From Dysidea avara (lineage: Eukaryota > Porifera > Demospongiae > Dictyoceratida > Dysideidae): a DNA stretch of 64,000 bases. The notes below the pieces were generated by a model that was not told where the DNA came from, did no database searches, and was given only the letters and a program-made list of their open reading frames with translations. A program made the position numbers and the translations under genes. Below are positions 14,201 to 26,668 of this stretch, piece after piece (positions within the stretch are counted from its first letter, which is position 1; every line of letters starts with the position of its first letter). The stretch is taken from NCBI RefSeq assembly GCF_963678975.1, contig NC_089272.1, positions 44,273,391 through 44,337,390 of the forward strand. Reading direction: 5' to 3'.

Positions 14201-17200
14201 AGACACACATTAGTGTACTGTACGGCCAAGAAAGCTGGTGACCACACCGTGAGTTCAAGACACACAGTGTCGTGCGACCAAGAAAGCTGGCGACCACACC
14301 GTGAGTATATTTACAGGAAGAAAGAAAACAGCTTTTTCATGTGTGAATACCTCCATGGCCCCTTCTCCAAAGCACACCATTTTTGCATTATAGCTGTCCC
14401 CCAAGTAGGGTACGCCACACAGAAAATTTGATTAAATTCGCAAAGCCATTTGCGAGATATGGGCGTTCAAAATTTCATCTTAATTTCTTCGTTTTTTTCC
14501 TTCTTCTTATGCCGTACGGGGGCTTCGATTTATTTTCGCACACTTAGCAAAAATTGCTGTAAAATGCAAATGTGTAACTCGATTGCCATGGTCTTTGGCA
14601 CAAATGAAGAGTGTGTAACGGTGGATTCACGTACTCAGTTTGTCGTGAATCTGAGTAATATTCAAGGAGTTATGAGCATTTATTCATGTAAAAAAGATCA
14701 AACTTCTGTCACGGCTATAGGGTAAACCAAGTATAGAAATAACTTGAAAATTGGTGTATAGATAGGCTGATCATCATAGCAGTGCCTTTTAATAGTTTGA
14801 ATAGCAATAGAGTTACAGCAACAAAGCTATAAAGCAAAAACTAAGCATGTGTAAAATCTCGGGATCGAGATACTCTAATAGAACAGTCACCGCAGGGTTA
14901 AAACAAGTGTGCAAAAAATGTTGAAAAAAGCTTACCAGAGTTTGAACCAGGGACCTCCATACCTAACACCTACATCCTTAACCACTAAACCACTGCTACC
15001 TTCGCTGATCACCTCACTTAATTTCTGCTTTATAAATGAAATTTTTATTTGAAATCTGCTCATAATCAAACAATTGTAATTTCATAGATCTACAAATAGA
15101 AGTACTAGAACATTCTATGTATGTTCTATTAGAAGTCCTCAAAAAAATGTGCACTCTATTAGAGTATTATTATTATTATTACTAGGACCGCATCACATAC
15201 AACCAAGTACATACACCAACGTGCCAGCCCCCTGGTGAGGTTATTAGGTGGTGAAGGCACGATCCCCAAATCAACTCAATATGTCACAGTAGTGACAGAT
15301 ACAACACAATAGTGGCATCGTAACTAAAGGCCACCAGTAGCTAAGTGCCAGTACATCATTGGTGTGGTAATGGCACAGTGATGTGTACACAGTATATGCA
15401 TACGCAACCTACAGGAGATGCACAATACTGTAGGAGTATACAAGCCAGGTGAACCAGATAAAGGAAGACAGCCAAGCCAGCCAGAGCCTAGTAAGCTAGG
15501 TAAAGGCAAAATGTACAATAATACAAGAAACATTTAAAACATACCACGCTCTTACAATACATTAGTACAAACAGACAACCAAACCAACCAGAGCCTAGCA
15601 AGCCAGAAAATATAGTAAAATACAAGACATATGTACATTAAAATACAAACAAACATACCTGTCCTTGTGCAGCTGGCATGTCAAACCTATTCAGGTGTCC
15701 TGCAGCCATAGATACACGGAGCGCATCCACTGGCAGCTGGCATGGCAACTTGAGACTTAGTGTGCCAGCTAGCAACACTTTCAAACACAATTGAACAGTA
15801 GTTCGCTCGTCTAAATAGCCATTTGAATCTGCTCGATTAGTAGTGGGTATATCACGTGCTGTTTTGATCGGCGAGAATTGTCATACGTTTCTATCACCCC
15901 CATGGAAACATTCACCCATTATACGATTATCTCTTCATACAACATGGATTCTATTCCCGGTGAGTGCGAAGCCTTAGGCCTTGTAGTTTTCTCAAACATT
16001 ATTGATTAATTATTATTTATTTCATTCATTATTAATGACATAATTTTAACCGCGTTTCGTATTATTCTTAGTACTTGGTTGTATAATTATTACTAGGATC
16101 ACGTCACATACAACCAAGTACATACACCAACGTGACAGCCCCCTGGTGAGGCTATTAGGTGGTGAAGGCACAATCACCAAATCAACTCAATATGTCACGG
16201 TAGTGACAGATACAAAACAATAGTGGCATCGTAACTAAAGGCCACCAGTAGCTAAGTGCCAGTACATCATTGGTGTGGTAATGGCACAGTGATGTGTACA
16301 CAGTATATGCATACAAAACCTACAGGAGATGCACAATACTATAGGAGTATACAAGCCAGGTGAACCAGATAAAGGAAGACAGCCAAGCCAGCCGGAGCCT
16401 AGTAAGCTAGGTAAAGGAAAAACGTACAAAAATACAAGAAAACATTTAAAACATACCACACTCCAGGGGCGTAGCCAGCCAATATTTGATGATTGGGCAT
16501 AACATCAACTTAACTACACACACAAGAAACACGCTCACTTTCATGTGAGACATTATCAAAGAAAAATATAAAAGTGTATGCACACAAGGCCTACAGCTAC
16601 CTATACTAGTGTAAATAAATGCTGCTTGCATGCATGCAAACATTTACTAGCTACATGCTATCTATTAAACTTGTAGGGCAAGCATCCACTGACGATCGCC
16701 GTAGCTGAGTATCACGTGACATCAAACTGCTGAACCTACAAGAACCAACAGTGTAAACAGTTCATCACATATTTATCACAATCAACTGGCAGTATAGTTT
16801 ACAGACCAACCACCATAGCGATATGAAATGCTTTTTCAATTAAACGCCACATGGTCCCAAATGAAGGCCGGGGGCGCTAATTTATGAACTATAACACAAA
16901 TATCAGCATGCCAAGAAAGCTTCGCCCCAGACTTACAGCAGCCAATGTACACTGATTTTGTATGAATCTGGTGTAAACCACAACTCGGTTAATCAGCACA
17001 ATTTGTGCACGTGACGCTTTATAATGACTTGACCTCCAGCTCCACTTGCATGTGCTATTATAATATCTAGAAGAGTCACGTTTTCCTGTTTTCTTTCATC
17101 AGCAGTAAGGTAGGCTATACGGCACTTTCCTTATCAAAAAAAATATGCTTGACAAATCCACTGAAACGAAATCTTTTACTGCCAGCACCATCCACACTAA

Positions 17201-20200
17201 ATCCTACTGACGATTATCACTCACTGTGACTCAGAAATACAGTACCACGACTGTAGTGTACCACGCTTTGACTCCATTTTAAATTTAAACCGCACCAAGG
17301 AGCGTGGCACGTGCGCCTTTTATAGGGACTTCCTAAGGGATTTTCCGAGTAATTGATCACGTGATATACCATCTATCTCGATCCCTGCTGAAGTCATGGT
17401 TCAAGAAATGAGGTACATGTTTACGCTTTAAAGTATCAAAGTAGGGTGGTTTTGTGTGCTGCTGTGAATCCTCGCGTGAATCTTAAGCTACTTGTGATGG
17501 TTGGGCAAAAGTTTGTGATGGTTGGGCAAGAAACTGTGATGGTTGGGCAAATGCCCGCCCATGCCCACCCTTGGCTACGCCACTGCCACACTCTTTACAA
17601 TACATTAGTACAAACAGACAACCAAACCAACCAGAACCTAGCAAGCCAGAAAAAATATAAAATACAAGACATATGTACATTTCAATACAAACAAACATAC
17701 CTGTCCTCGTGCAGCTGGCATGTCAAACCTATTCAGGTGTCCTGCAGCCATATACACGGAGCGCATCCACTGGCAGCTGGCATGGCGACTTGAGACTTAG
17801 TGTGCCAGCTAGCAACACTTTCAAACACAATTGAACTGCAATTCGCTCATCTAAATAGCCATTTGAATCTGCTCGATTGGTAGTGGGTATATCACGTGCT
17901 GTTTTGATCGGCATTAAATAGAATTGTCGTACGTTTCTATCACCTCCACGGAAACATTCACCCATTATATGATTATCTCTTCATACAACATGGATTCTAT
18001 TCCCGGTGAGTGCGAAGCCTTAGGCCTTGTAGTTTTTTCAAACATTATTAATTTTATTAATTATTATTTATTTATTAATGACGTAATATTTTAACCGCGT
18101 TTCGTATTATTCGTAGTACTTGGTTGTATAAATGGAGGTTAATAGCTTAACTGTGGTTAGCACAAAAAGAATCACGCATGCCTCCAGCCAGTTACGCACG
18201 TGATGCAGAAGGCACCATTTGTTGGCTCGTGTGATCGAACTTCAACTCGTCGTGCGTAAAAGTGCGAGACGGAGAGCAATGATATTTCATCTCTACCTCA
18301 AACGGAATGATATCGTGATGAATAATAGGGTATCAACTTCTACTTTTACCCCGCGAACCACAGTGATAACCGTCAGAATGTGACCAGGAAGATTCTCAAG
18401 AAAGTTTCCGGCACTAATTTGATCAATAGTGCTCTAGCCGCGGTGGCACACACAGATCACAACTGATTGTATCGGTAGATGCTCCAGTATCGTCTCGCCG
18501 AGTGAGTTATCACCTACCACCGGAAGTCCCCACTAACCAGTCATCGATTTTATACTCATTCTCCTCCCTTCACACAGGAAGGGAGTGAAATATAGTACAT
18601 CCTGGAGGTAGGCGTAGAGGGTACCTGGCCTTTTTAGGGTAAGGTTGTAGGAATTTTCTTTTGAAAGGAATTTATGGATTGGTTGACCACAAATTAAACT
18701 GGTTGGATCCCACATTTTAAAGTATAGCCCCTAGGAGGGAGGGAAAAGGGGAATGATAGCTAGGCCTGGTTCAGTTGAGGACAGGTGGATTGGCAGCTAC
18801 ATCAGTAGCACTCAAACATCAGCTACGTCAGTAGCAGTCACATCAGCTATGTCGGTAGCACTCACATCAGCTACGTCGGTAGCACTCACATCAGCTACGT
18901 CGGTAGCACTCACATCAGCTACGTCGGTAGCACTCACATCAGCTACGTCGGTAGCACTCACATCAGCTACGTCGGTAGCACTCACATCAGCTACGTCGGT
19001 AGCACTCACATCAGCTACGTCGGTAGCACTCACATCAGCTACGTCGGTAGCACTTACATCAGCTACGTCGGTAGCACTCACACCAGCTAAGTCGGTAGCA
19101 CTCACATCAGCTACGTCGGTAGCACTCACATCAGCTACGTCGGTAGCACTCACATCAGCTACGTCGGTAGCACTCACATCAGCTACGTCGGTAGCACTCA
19201 CATCAGCTACGTCGGTAGCACTCAAACATCAGCTACTTCAGTAGCACTCACATCAGCTACATCAGTAGCACTCAAACATCAGCTACGTCGGTAGCACTCA
19301 AACATTAGCTACGTCGGTAGCACTCACATAGCTACGTTGGTAGCACTCAAACATCAGCTACTTCAGTAGCACTCACATCAACTACATCAGTAGCACTCAA
19401 ACATCAGCTATGTCGGTAGCACTCACATCAGCTACGTTGGTAGCACTCGAACATCAGCTACTTCAGTAGCACTCGCATCAGCTACATCGGTAACACTCAA
19501 ACATCAGCTACGTCGGTAGCACTCAAACACCAGCTACGTCGGTAGCACTCAAACATCAGCTACGTCGGTAGCACTCAAACATCAGCTACGTCGGTAGCAC
19601 TCAAACATCAGCTACTTCAGTAGCACTCAAACATCAGCTACGTTGGCAGCACTCAAACACCAGCTACGTCGGTAGCACTCAAACATCAGCTACGTCAGTA
19701 GCACTCACATCAGCTACGTTGGTAGCACTCAAACATCAGCTACACTAATTGGTAGTAGCACTCAAACATCAGCTACATTGGCAGCACTCACACATGAGCT
19801 ACATCGGTAGGACTCTCACATGAGCTATGTCAATAGTACTCGAACATGAGCTACATCAGTAGTACTCAAACCTGAGCTACATCAGTAGCACTCAATATGT
19901 CATTAACACCTAGACTTGAGCTGTCAGTAGCATTCAATTTGTTATTAACACCCAGACACGATCTGTCAGTAGCACTCAGACATGAACTATGTCGGTAGCA
20001 CTCAAATGAGGTAAGTTGGTACTCAAACATCAGCTACATCTCACAATGTGAGCCATGTTGGTAGCAGTCACACATGAGCTACAACGGTAGCACTCAAACA
20101 TGAGCTACATTGGTAGCACTCAGTCAAACACTAGCTATGTTGCAAACATGAGCTATGTCAGTAGCAGTCAAACATGAGCTACATCGGTAGTACCCAAACC

Positions 20201-23200
20201 TGAGTTACATCAGCAGCACTCAATATGTCAGTAACACCCAGACATGAACTACATCACTAGTAGCCAGACACGTATAGCACCCAGAGATGAGCTATGTTGG
20301 TAGCACTCTAATGAAGTAAGTTGGTACTGAAACATGAGCTACATCTCACAGTATGAGCTATGTCAGTAGCATTTAAACATGTGCTATGTCAGTAGCACTC
20401 AAACTGAACTACTATACATCAGTAGCACTCAGACATAAGCTACATTGGTAATACCCAGACAGGAGCTACGTCGGTAGCACCCATACATGAGCTACATCGG
20501 TAGCACTCAAATGTGGTAAGTTAAAAGCATTTACACATGAGCTATGTCGGTAGCACTCAAACATGAGTCACAACTCTAGAAAAATACATTGGTAGCAGTC
20601 ACATATGAACTACATTGGTAGCACTCAAACATGAAGTACGTCGGTAATAACCTGAGTGACATCGGTAGCACTCAATATGTCAGTAACACCCAGACATGAG
20701 CTGTCAGTAGCACCCAGACATGAGCTACATCAGTAGCTGTAGCCAGGCATGAGCTATGTTGGTAGCACTCAAGTTGGTACTCAAACAGGAGCTACATCTC
20801 ACAACAGGAGCCATGTCGGTAGCACTCACACAGCATAAGCTACGCCGGTAGCACTCAAACATGAGCTACATTGGTAGCACTCACACATAAGCTATGTCAG
20901 CAGCACCGAAACATGAGTTAAGACGGTATAGCACTCAAACGAGCTATGTCAGCAGTTCTCAAACATGATCATGAGCTACATTGGTAGTACCCAAATCTGA
21001 GTTACATCGGTAGCACTCAATATGTTGGTAACACCCAAAATGAGCTGTCAGTTGCACTCAGACATGAGCTACATCACTAGTAGCCAGACATGAGCAGCTA
21101 TAACACCCAGAAATGAGCTATGTTGCTAGCACCCAAATGAGGTAAGTTAGTACTCAAACATGAGTCTACATCTCACAATACGAGCTATGTCGGTAGCACG
21201 TAAACACGAACTACTATACGTCGGTAGCACTCAGGCATGAGCTACATTGGTAGTGCCCAGACATGAGCTACATTGGTAGCACCCATACACGAGCTACAGT
21301 ACATCGGTAGCACCCATAATTAATGTGGTAAGTTAAAAGCTTTCACACATGAGCTATGTCGGTAGCATTCAAACATGAGTTACAACAGTAGAACTCCACC
21401 ATAAACATATTGGTAGCACTCAAGCATGAACTACATCAGTAGCACTCAAAACATGAGCTACATTGCAAACACTCAAGAGTGAGTAGCACTCAATTATGAG
21501 CTACATCAGTAGCACTTAAAAGAGGTAGCTGGTAGCATTCAAACACGAGCTATGTCAGTAGCAAGCAAACATGAGCTACAAACATCAGTAGCACTCAGTA
21601 TCAGACATGAGCTATCTCGGTAGCACATAAACACGAGCAGTCAGTAGTACTCAAACATTAGCTATATCAATAGCACTCAGACAGGAGCTATGTCAGTAGC
21701 ACTCAAAAGAGGTAATTATACAAGTCGGTAACACGGGCTACTAAACTCAGACATGAGCTATGTTGGTAGCACTCAAACACAAACATGAGCTACATCAGCA
21801 GTACTCAAACATGAGCTACATCAGTAGCATGCAAACATGAGCTACGAACATCAGTAGCACTCAATTTCAGACATAAGCTATGTTTGGTAACACTCAAACA
21901 TGAGCTATATTAGTAGCACTCGTACATGAGCTACTTGGTACATAGCACTCAAAAGAGGTAAGCTGGTAACATGAGCTATATCAGTAGCACTCAGACATGA
22001 GCTGTGTTGGTAGCACTCAAACATGATCTACGTCCATGTAACACTCAAACGTGGGCTATGTCAGTAACACTCAAACATGAGCTATATCATTAGCATTATG
22101 TGGACATGATCATGAGCCATGTTGGTAGTACTCAAACATGCTTACATGAGCTACATCGCTGATGCTCAAACAGAAACTACATTGGTAACACTCAGACATG
22201 AGCTATATTGATAGTATCCAGACAGGAGCTCCCAGACATGAGCTATGTAAGTCTGTAGCACTCAAATGAGGTAAGCTAGTAGCACTCAAACACGAGCTGC
22301 ACCAGACATGAACTACATTAGTTGCAGCCATACATGAGCTATGTCAGTAGCACTCAGATGAGGTAAGTTGGCAGCTCTCAAACATGAGTGATGTCAGTAG
22401 CAATCACACATGAGCTACGCCAGTAACACTCAAACGTGAGTTATGTCGATAGCACTCAACCATGAGCTACATCAGTAAACGTGGGCTACATCCATAGTAC
22501 TCAAACATGGGCTACATTGGTAGCTCTCAAACATGAATGATGCAACATCAATTCTAGTAAAATTAATGTGATAACTATGTTGGTATCACAGTACAATCAT
22601 GCATACATCAGCTACCTGACTATCAATCACAGTGAATGTGACCTCTTGTCATCACACATTTACACGACAGCTATACTGCATGCATCAGCTGTAGTTGCTA
22701 CGTCAACAACACTGTACAGTCATTACATTGCTAGTTTCTGACTACATCAGTGGTAAAAAAAAAAAAAAAAAAATGAAAAATGGGACAGCCATAGTACTGC
22801 TATACATTATTACAAAATGATGCAGTCATGCGAAAATCATGATGCAGTCATGCGAAAATCATGATGCAGTCATGCGAAAATCATGATGCAGTCATGCGAA
22901 AATCTGCACTGTAGCAACAGCCACACATCAGCTATATTGTTACATAGGAACATGTCACAGCGGAGGTGGTAGAAACTTCAGCAGGGCAGCTACATATCAG
23001 CTATATCATCACCTGACTGCATCATGATCAGGACAGCTACACCAGTAGCACTGTACAGTCTATACTGTTAGCATCAGACTATATCAATCACAATGGAGGT
23101 AGCAGAAATATCACCAGTGTAACCACACACACTCACTACATCAATTGCAGCTTCAGTGGACACGACAGCTACATCAGTAGCACTGTGCAGTCACATATAT

Positions 23201-26200
23201 CAGGTATATTGTTACATCTGACCGCATCAATTGTAGTAGATGTGAAATCTGGCTTTGTCACGATCCTACATCCACACATCAGATAGATTGCTACGAATAA
23301 TGTACAGCAGAAGTGTCAGGAATTTCAACTGCATACTGAAAACACCTGACGCATTAGTTGCAGACGTAACAGCCATGCCAGGATAGATAATCCTGACCAC
23401 ATCACAATTGCGGCTACACATTAGTTGCGTTATTTGTACCTGCACCATCGACAGATCTTACAGATAGTAACAGCACAGGGCAGCTATGAGCTTTCTCACC
23501 TGACTGCATCACTATCACTCAGTATCAGTCACAGTGGGTGAGACAACTATGTCAGTAATGCAGTACAGTGGCCATAGCAATCACATGAGGTTGGGCTTTG
23601 GTCTCTGCAAAATCTTACATACTTAGCATGTCCAACCATGTGCTCTAAAGACTCCTCTTTACCCACACTGATCATAAAGGTCTAGTTCCTGCATCAGCTA
23701 TAACGATAGCACCTGACAGTGTCATTTGCAGTATATTTGACAGTTATACAGTGGTATAGCACAGTTCACTACAGATATGTATCAGCTATACATGACAACA
23801 TCGATGGCAGTAAACAAAATGGCTATACAGTAGCATATCAGTTACTGCACTTAACTGAATGACAGGACGGCTACATTTGTAGCATGGTACAGCGACACCT
23901 CAGCTAATCACTACCACTAAATGGCAGGACTTGCAGCAGCTGTGACCACAGTTTAAGCACGCTTCAGCTACACTGAGAGCATATGACTATACCTGCTAAG
24001 TGACCAGCACAGTGTAGTCAGTCATCAACTTGAGCGTTAGCACCAGACTATATTATTTGCTGTAGCTAGATGTGGCAACGATGTTCAGTAGCACATGTAC
24101 AGTACACACATATCAGCTAAATCAATAACCAATAATCAAGATGACCAGCTGCGACTAGTACAGCTCACTTGCTGGGAACACCTTGACTAGAACTCCTAGC
24201 AATCAAAAAAGAAAAACAAACAAAAAACAGACTAGAATATTCTATATCCAGCTAGTCAGGATGTGACAGATAAGCAGCACACTATAACAGCTATGGTGAC
24301 CACCGAACAAAGCAACTGAGTGAGTCTAGATCTAGTAACACTACTTCAGGCAACAAGACAAAGTTGTACTAAGGTATTTGATCATTACCACATGCCAGCG
24401 GTATCATGCACTAGTTTATTGAAATCACACCAGGCATGGTTAACACACATACTTACACTATAAATAGAGATGTGAGATTGCCCTAAGCAGTATCAGATTA
24501 GTGACACATAGACACATCAGACTGGGCTGTGCCTCAATTCTCCGGATACGGGGAACACGTCAATTATGATTGTGTCAAGAGTGCACAAATAGGTGAGCCA
24601 ATATTACTCACTATGACTGCACTGCGAGCTGGAGACAGAGCGCAACTGCACATCAGCTAGGTCATCACATGACTACAGTGCTAAAATCCAACAGGCCATG
24701 CAGCCACTAAAACGCACTTGCATACACACGTACATGATAGATTAATAACAAGCTATAGCTACGGCTACTGATACTGCCAACTTTGCACCACGCAGGTGAC
24801 ACACCTATAGCAAGCAGTCTTAACATAAGTCATAACTATGACCATAAAACTTCAATCAAACAAAGGCTGTAGTGTCACGCAGCTAAGTATCGATGAAGCT
24901 GGGGTAGTCCGCTGACAGCAGATTGCTCGCCAGACCAGGGCATGGCACTGATACAACATCACTCACTTAACGTTTTGAAATATATTCCTTTCCATACCGG
25001 CCAGTATCAACAACCAATAGCAATTTGCAGCTCCTAAACTGCGCTGCTGGCACGGTTTACAGAGGTGGCCAGGTAGCCATGAATAGGCAGACACACGTGC
25101 TAACCCTATGGCGCTAACGCTTAACAGTGCCTATCAAAGGCGACAGGACCTCATCTGGGCGATAGGAAAACCAAGCTCAAACAAGATGATCATTTTTGAC
25201 AAGGTTTAAACTACTCCAACTAGCCACTTAGAACCCCCTGCTACCCCATTATGGGCTTTCTTTGGGCTATGGAACTCTCGTCCAGATAGGCTCGAGTTAG
25301 CTGCAGGGGCCAAAAATCCTACATCGAGCCATACAGATTACAACAAAGGCTCGAAAACGCAATAGCAGCTACGTGCTTGTCACCGACCTGCGTTGAGAGG
25401 GGATCACTTGCACCTGATCACGTGATTAAACAACCTGACCACCTGCCAAAAAATATAGTTAATAGTGATACTACCAGCATCTACTAAATGTAATTCGATG
25501 AATACTTAATACCACCAACAACCACAATACGTGATTCGATAAATATGTGCTAATTAGCACTTTACAGTGATCAGCACTGAAGGTCTGACAGCAACATGTG
25601 CTGCAGCCTTAGGATTACCTAACCTAATTTCAAGGACTTAGACCTAATGACTTGACTTAATGACTGATGAGGTGTAACAGAAAAGGGGCCAAGGTAAGGA
25701 AAAAAATCCCATATTACAATAATATTATCAAATATTGAATTAAATCATGCAATGAAAAATTATGAAATACATTTATAAGTCTGTCTTCAATAATCATCAT
25801 TGTATCTACATAAAAGAAGAAATGTGAGTGAAAATAAAACCTCAAAGTCAGCCATAGGCTGGTTTTGGGGCCTTATAAAATATAAAAAGGAGTGAAATCC
25901 ACACAAAAACAGCCAAGCTGTGAAAAATGGTGCGGCCTTAAAAGCCTGGGTGAAAAAGTTGTGAAATCAAAGGTGGCGGCCAAGAAATGGCTGCAATGAT
26001 GTTTATGCTAAAAAATTTAATGAACATGGCTGTATGCATTGTTAAAATTAATTAGCATTACAGTAACATCATTGCAGCCATTTCTTGGCTGCCACCTTTG
26101 ATTTCACAACTTTTTTCACCCAGGCATTTTAAGGCCGCACCATTTTTTCACAGCTTGGCTGTTTTTGTGTGGATATTATTATCTGTTACAAATGTTCTTT

Positions 26201-26616
26201 CTGTACAGCTCAAATTTCCAGAAGCAAGTCAATTGTTTTACAAGTGACCACTTCAATTAAAGGTTTGATAATTCTAATATACTTACAAATTATACATGTA
26301 GCTGCTGTCTAAATGTTAAGTCTAAATGTTTAAGCTACAGTAAATGGTATACTTAGTAGCATTAACTGTATAAATTAATGTTATGTCATATGTAACAACT
26401 TGTGTGTGTGCGTGTGCATGTGTGTGTGTGTGTGTGTGTGTGCGTGTGTGTGTGTGTGTGCGTGTGTGTGTGTGTGCGTGTGTGCGTGCATGTGTGTGTG
26501 TGTGTGCGTGCGTGTGTGTGTGTGTGCGTGCGTGTGTGTGTGTGCGTGCGTGCGTGTGTGTGCGTGTGTGCGTGCTTGTGTGTGTGTGTGTGCGTGTGTG
26601 TGTGTGTGTGTGTGTA

Positions 26617-26668
<52 letters not shown>

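Noticed and set aside
18753..19244. 163-codon frame of SVALTSAT repeats and its antisense partner
   Set aside because: The frame exists only because the 24-bp satellite unit is a multiple of three. It is open on both strands and ends where units lose register.
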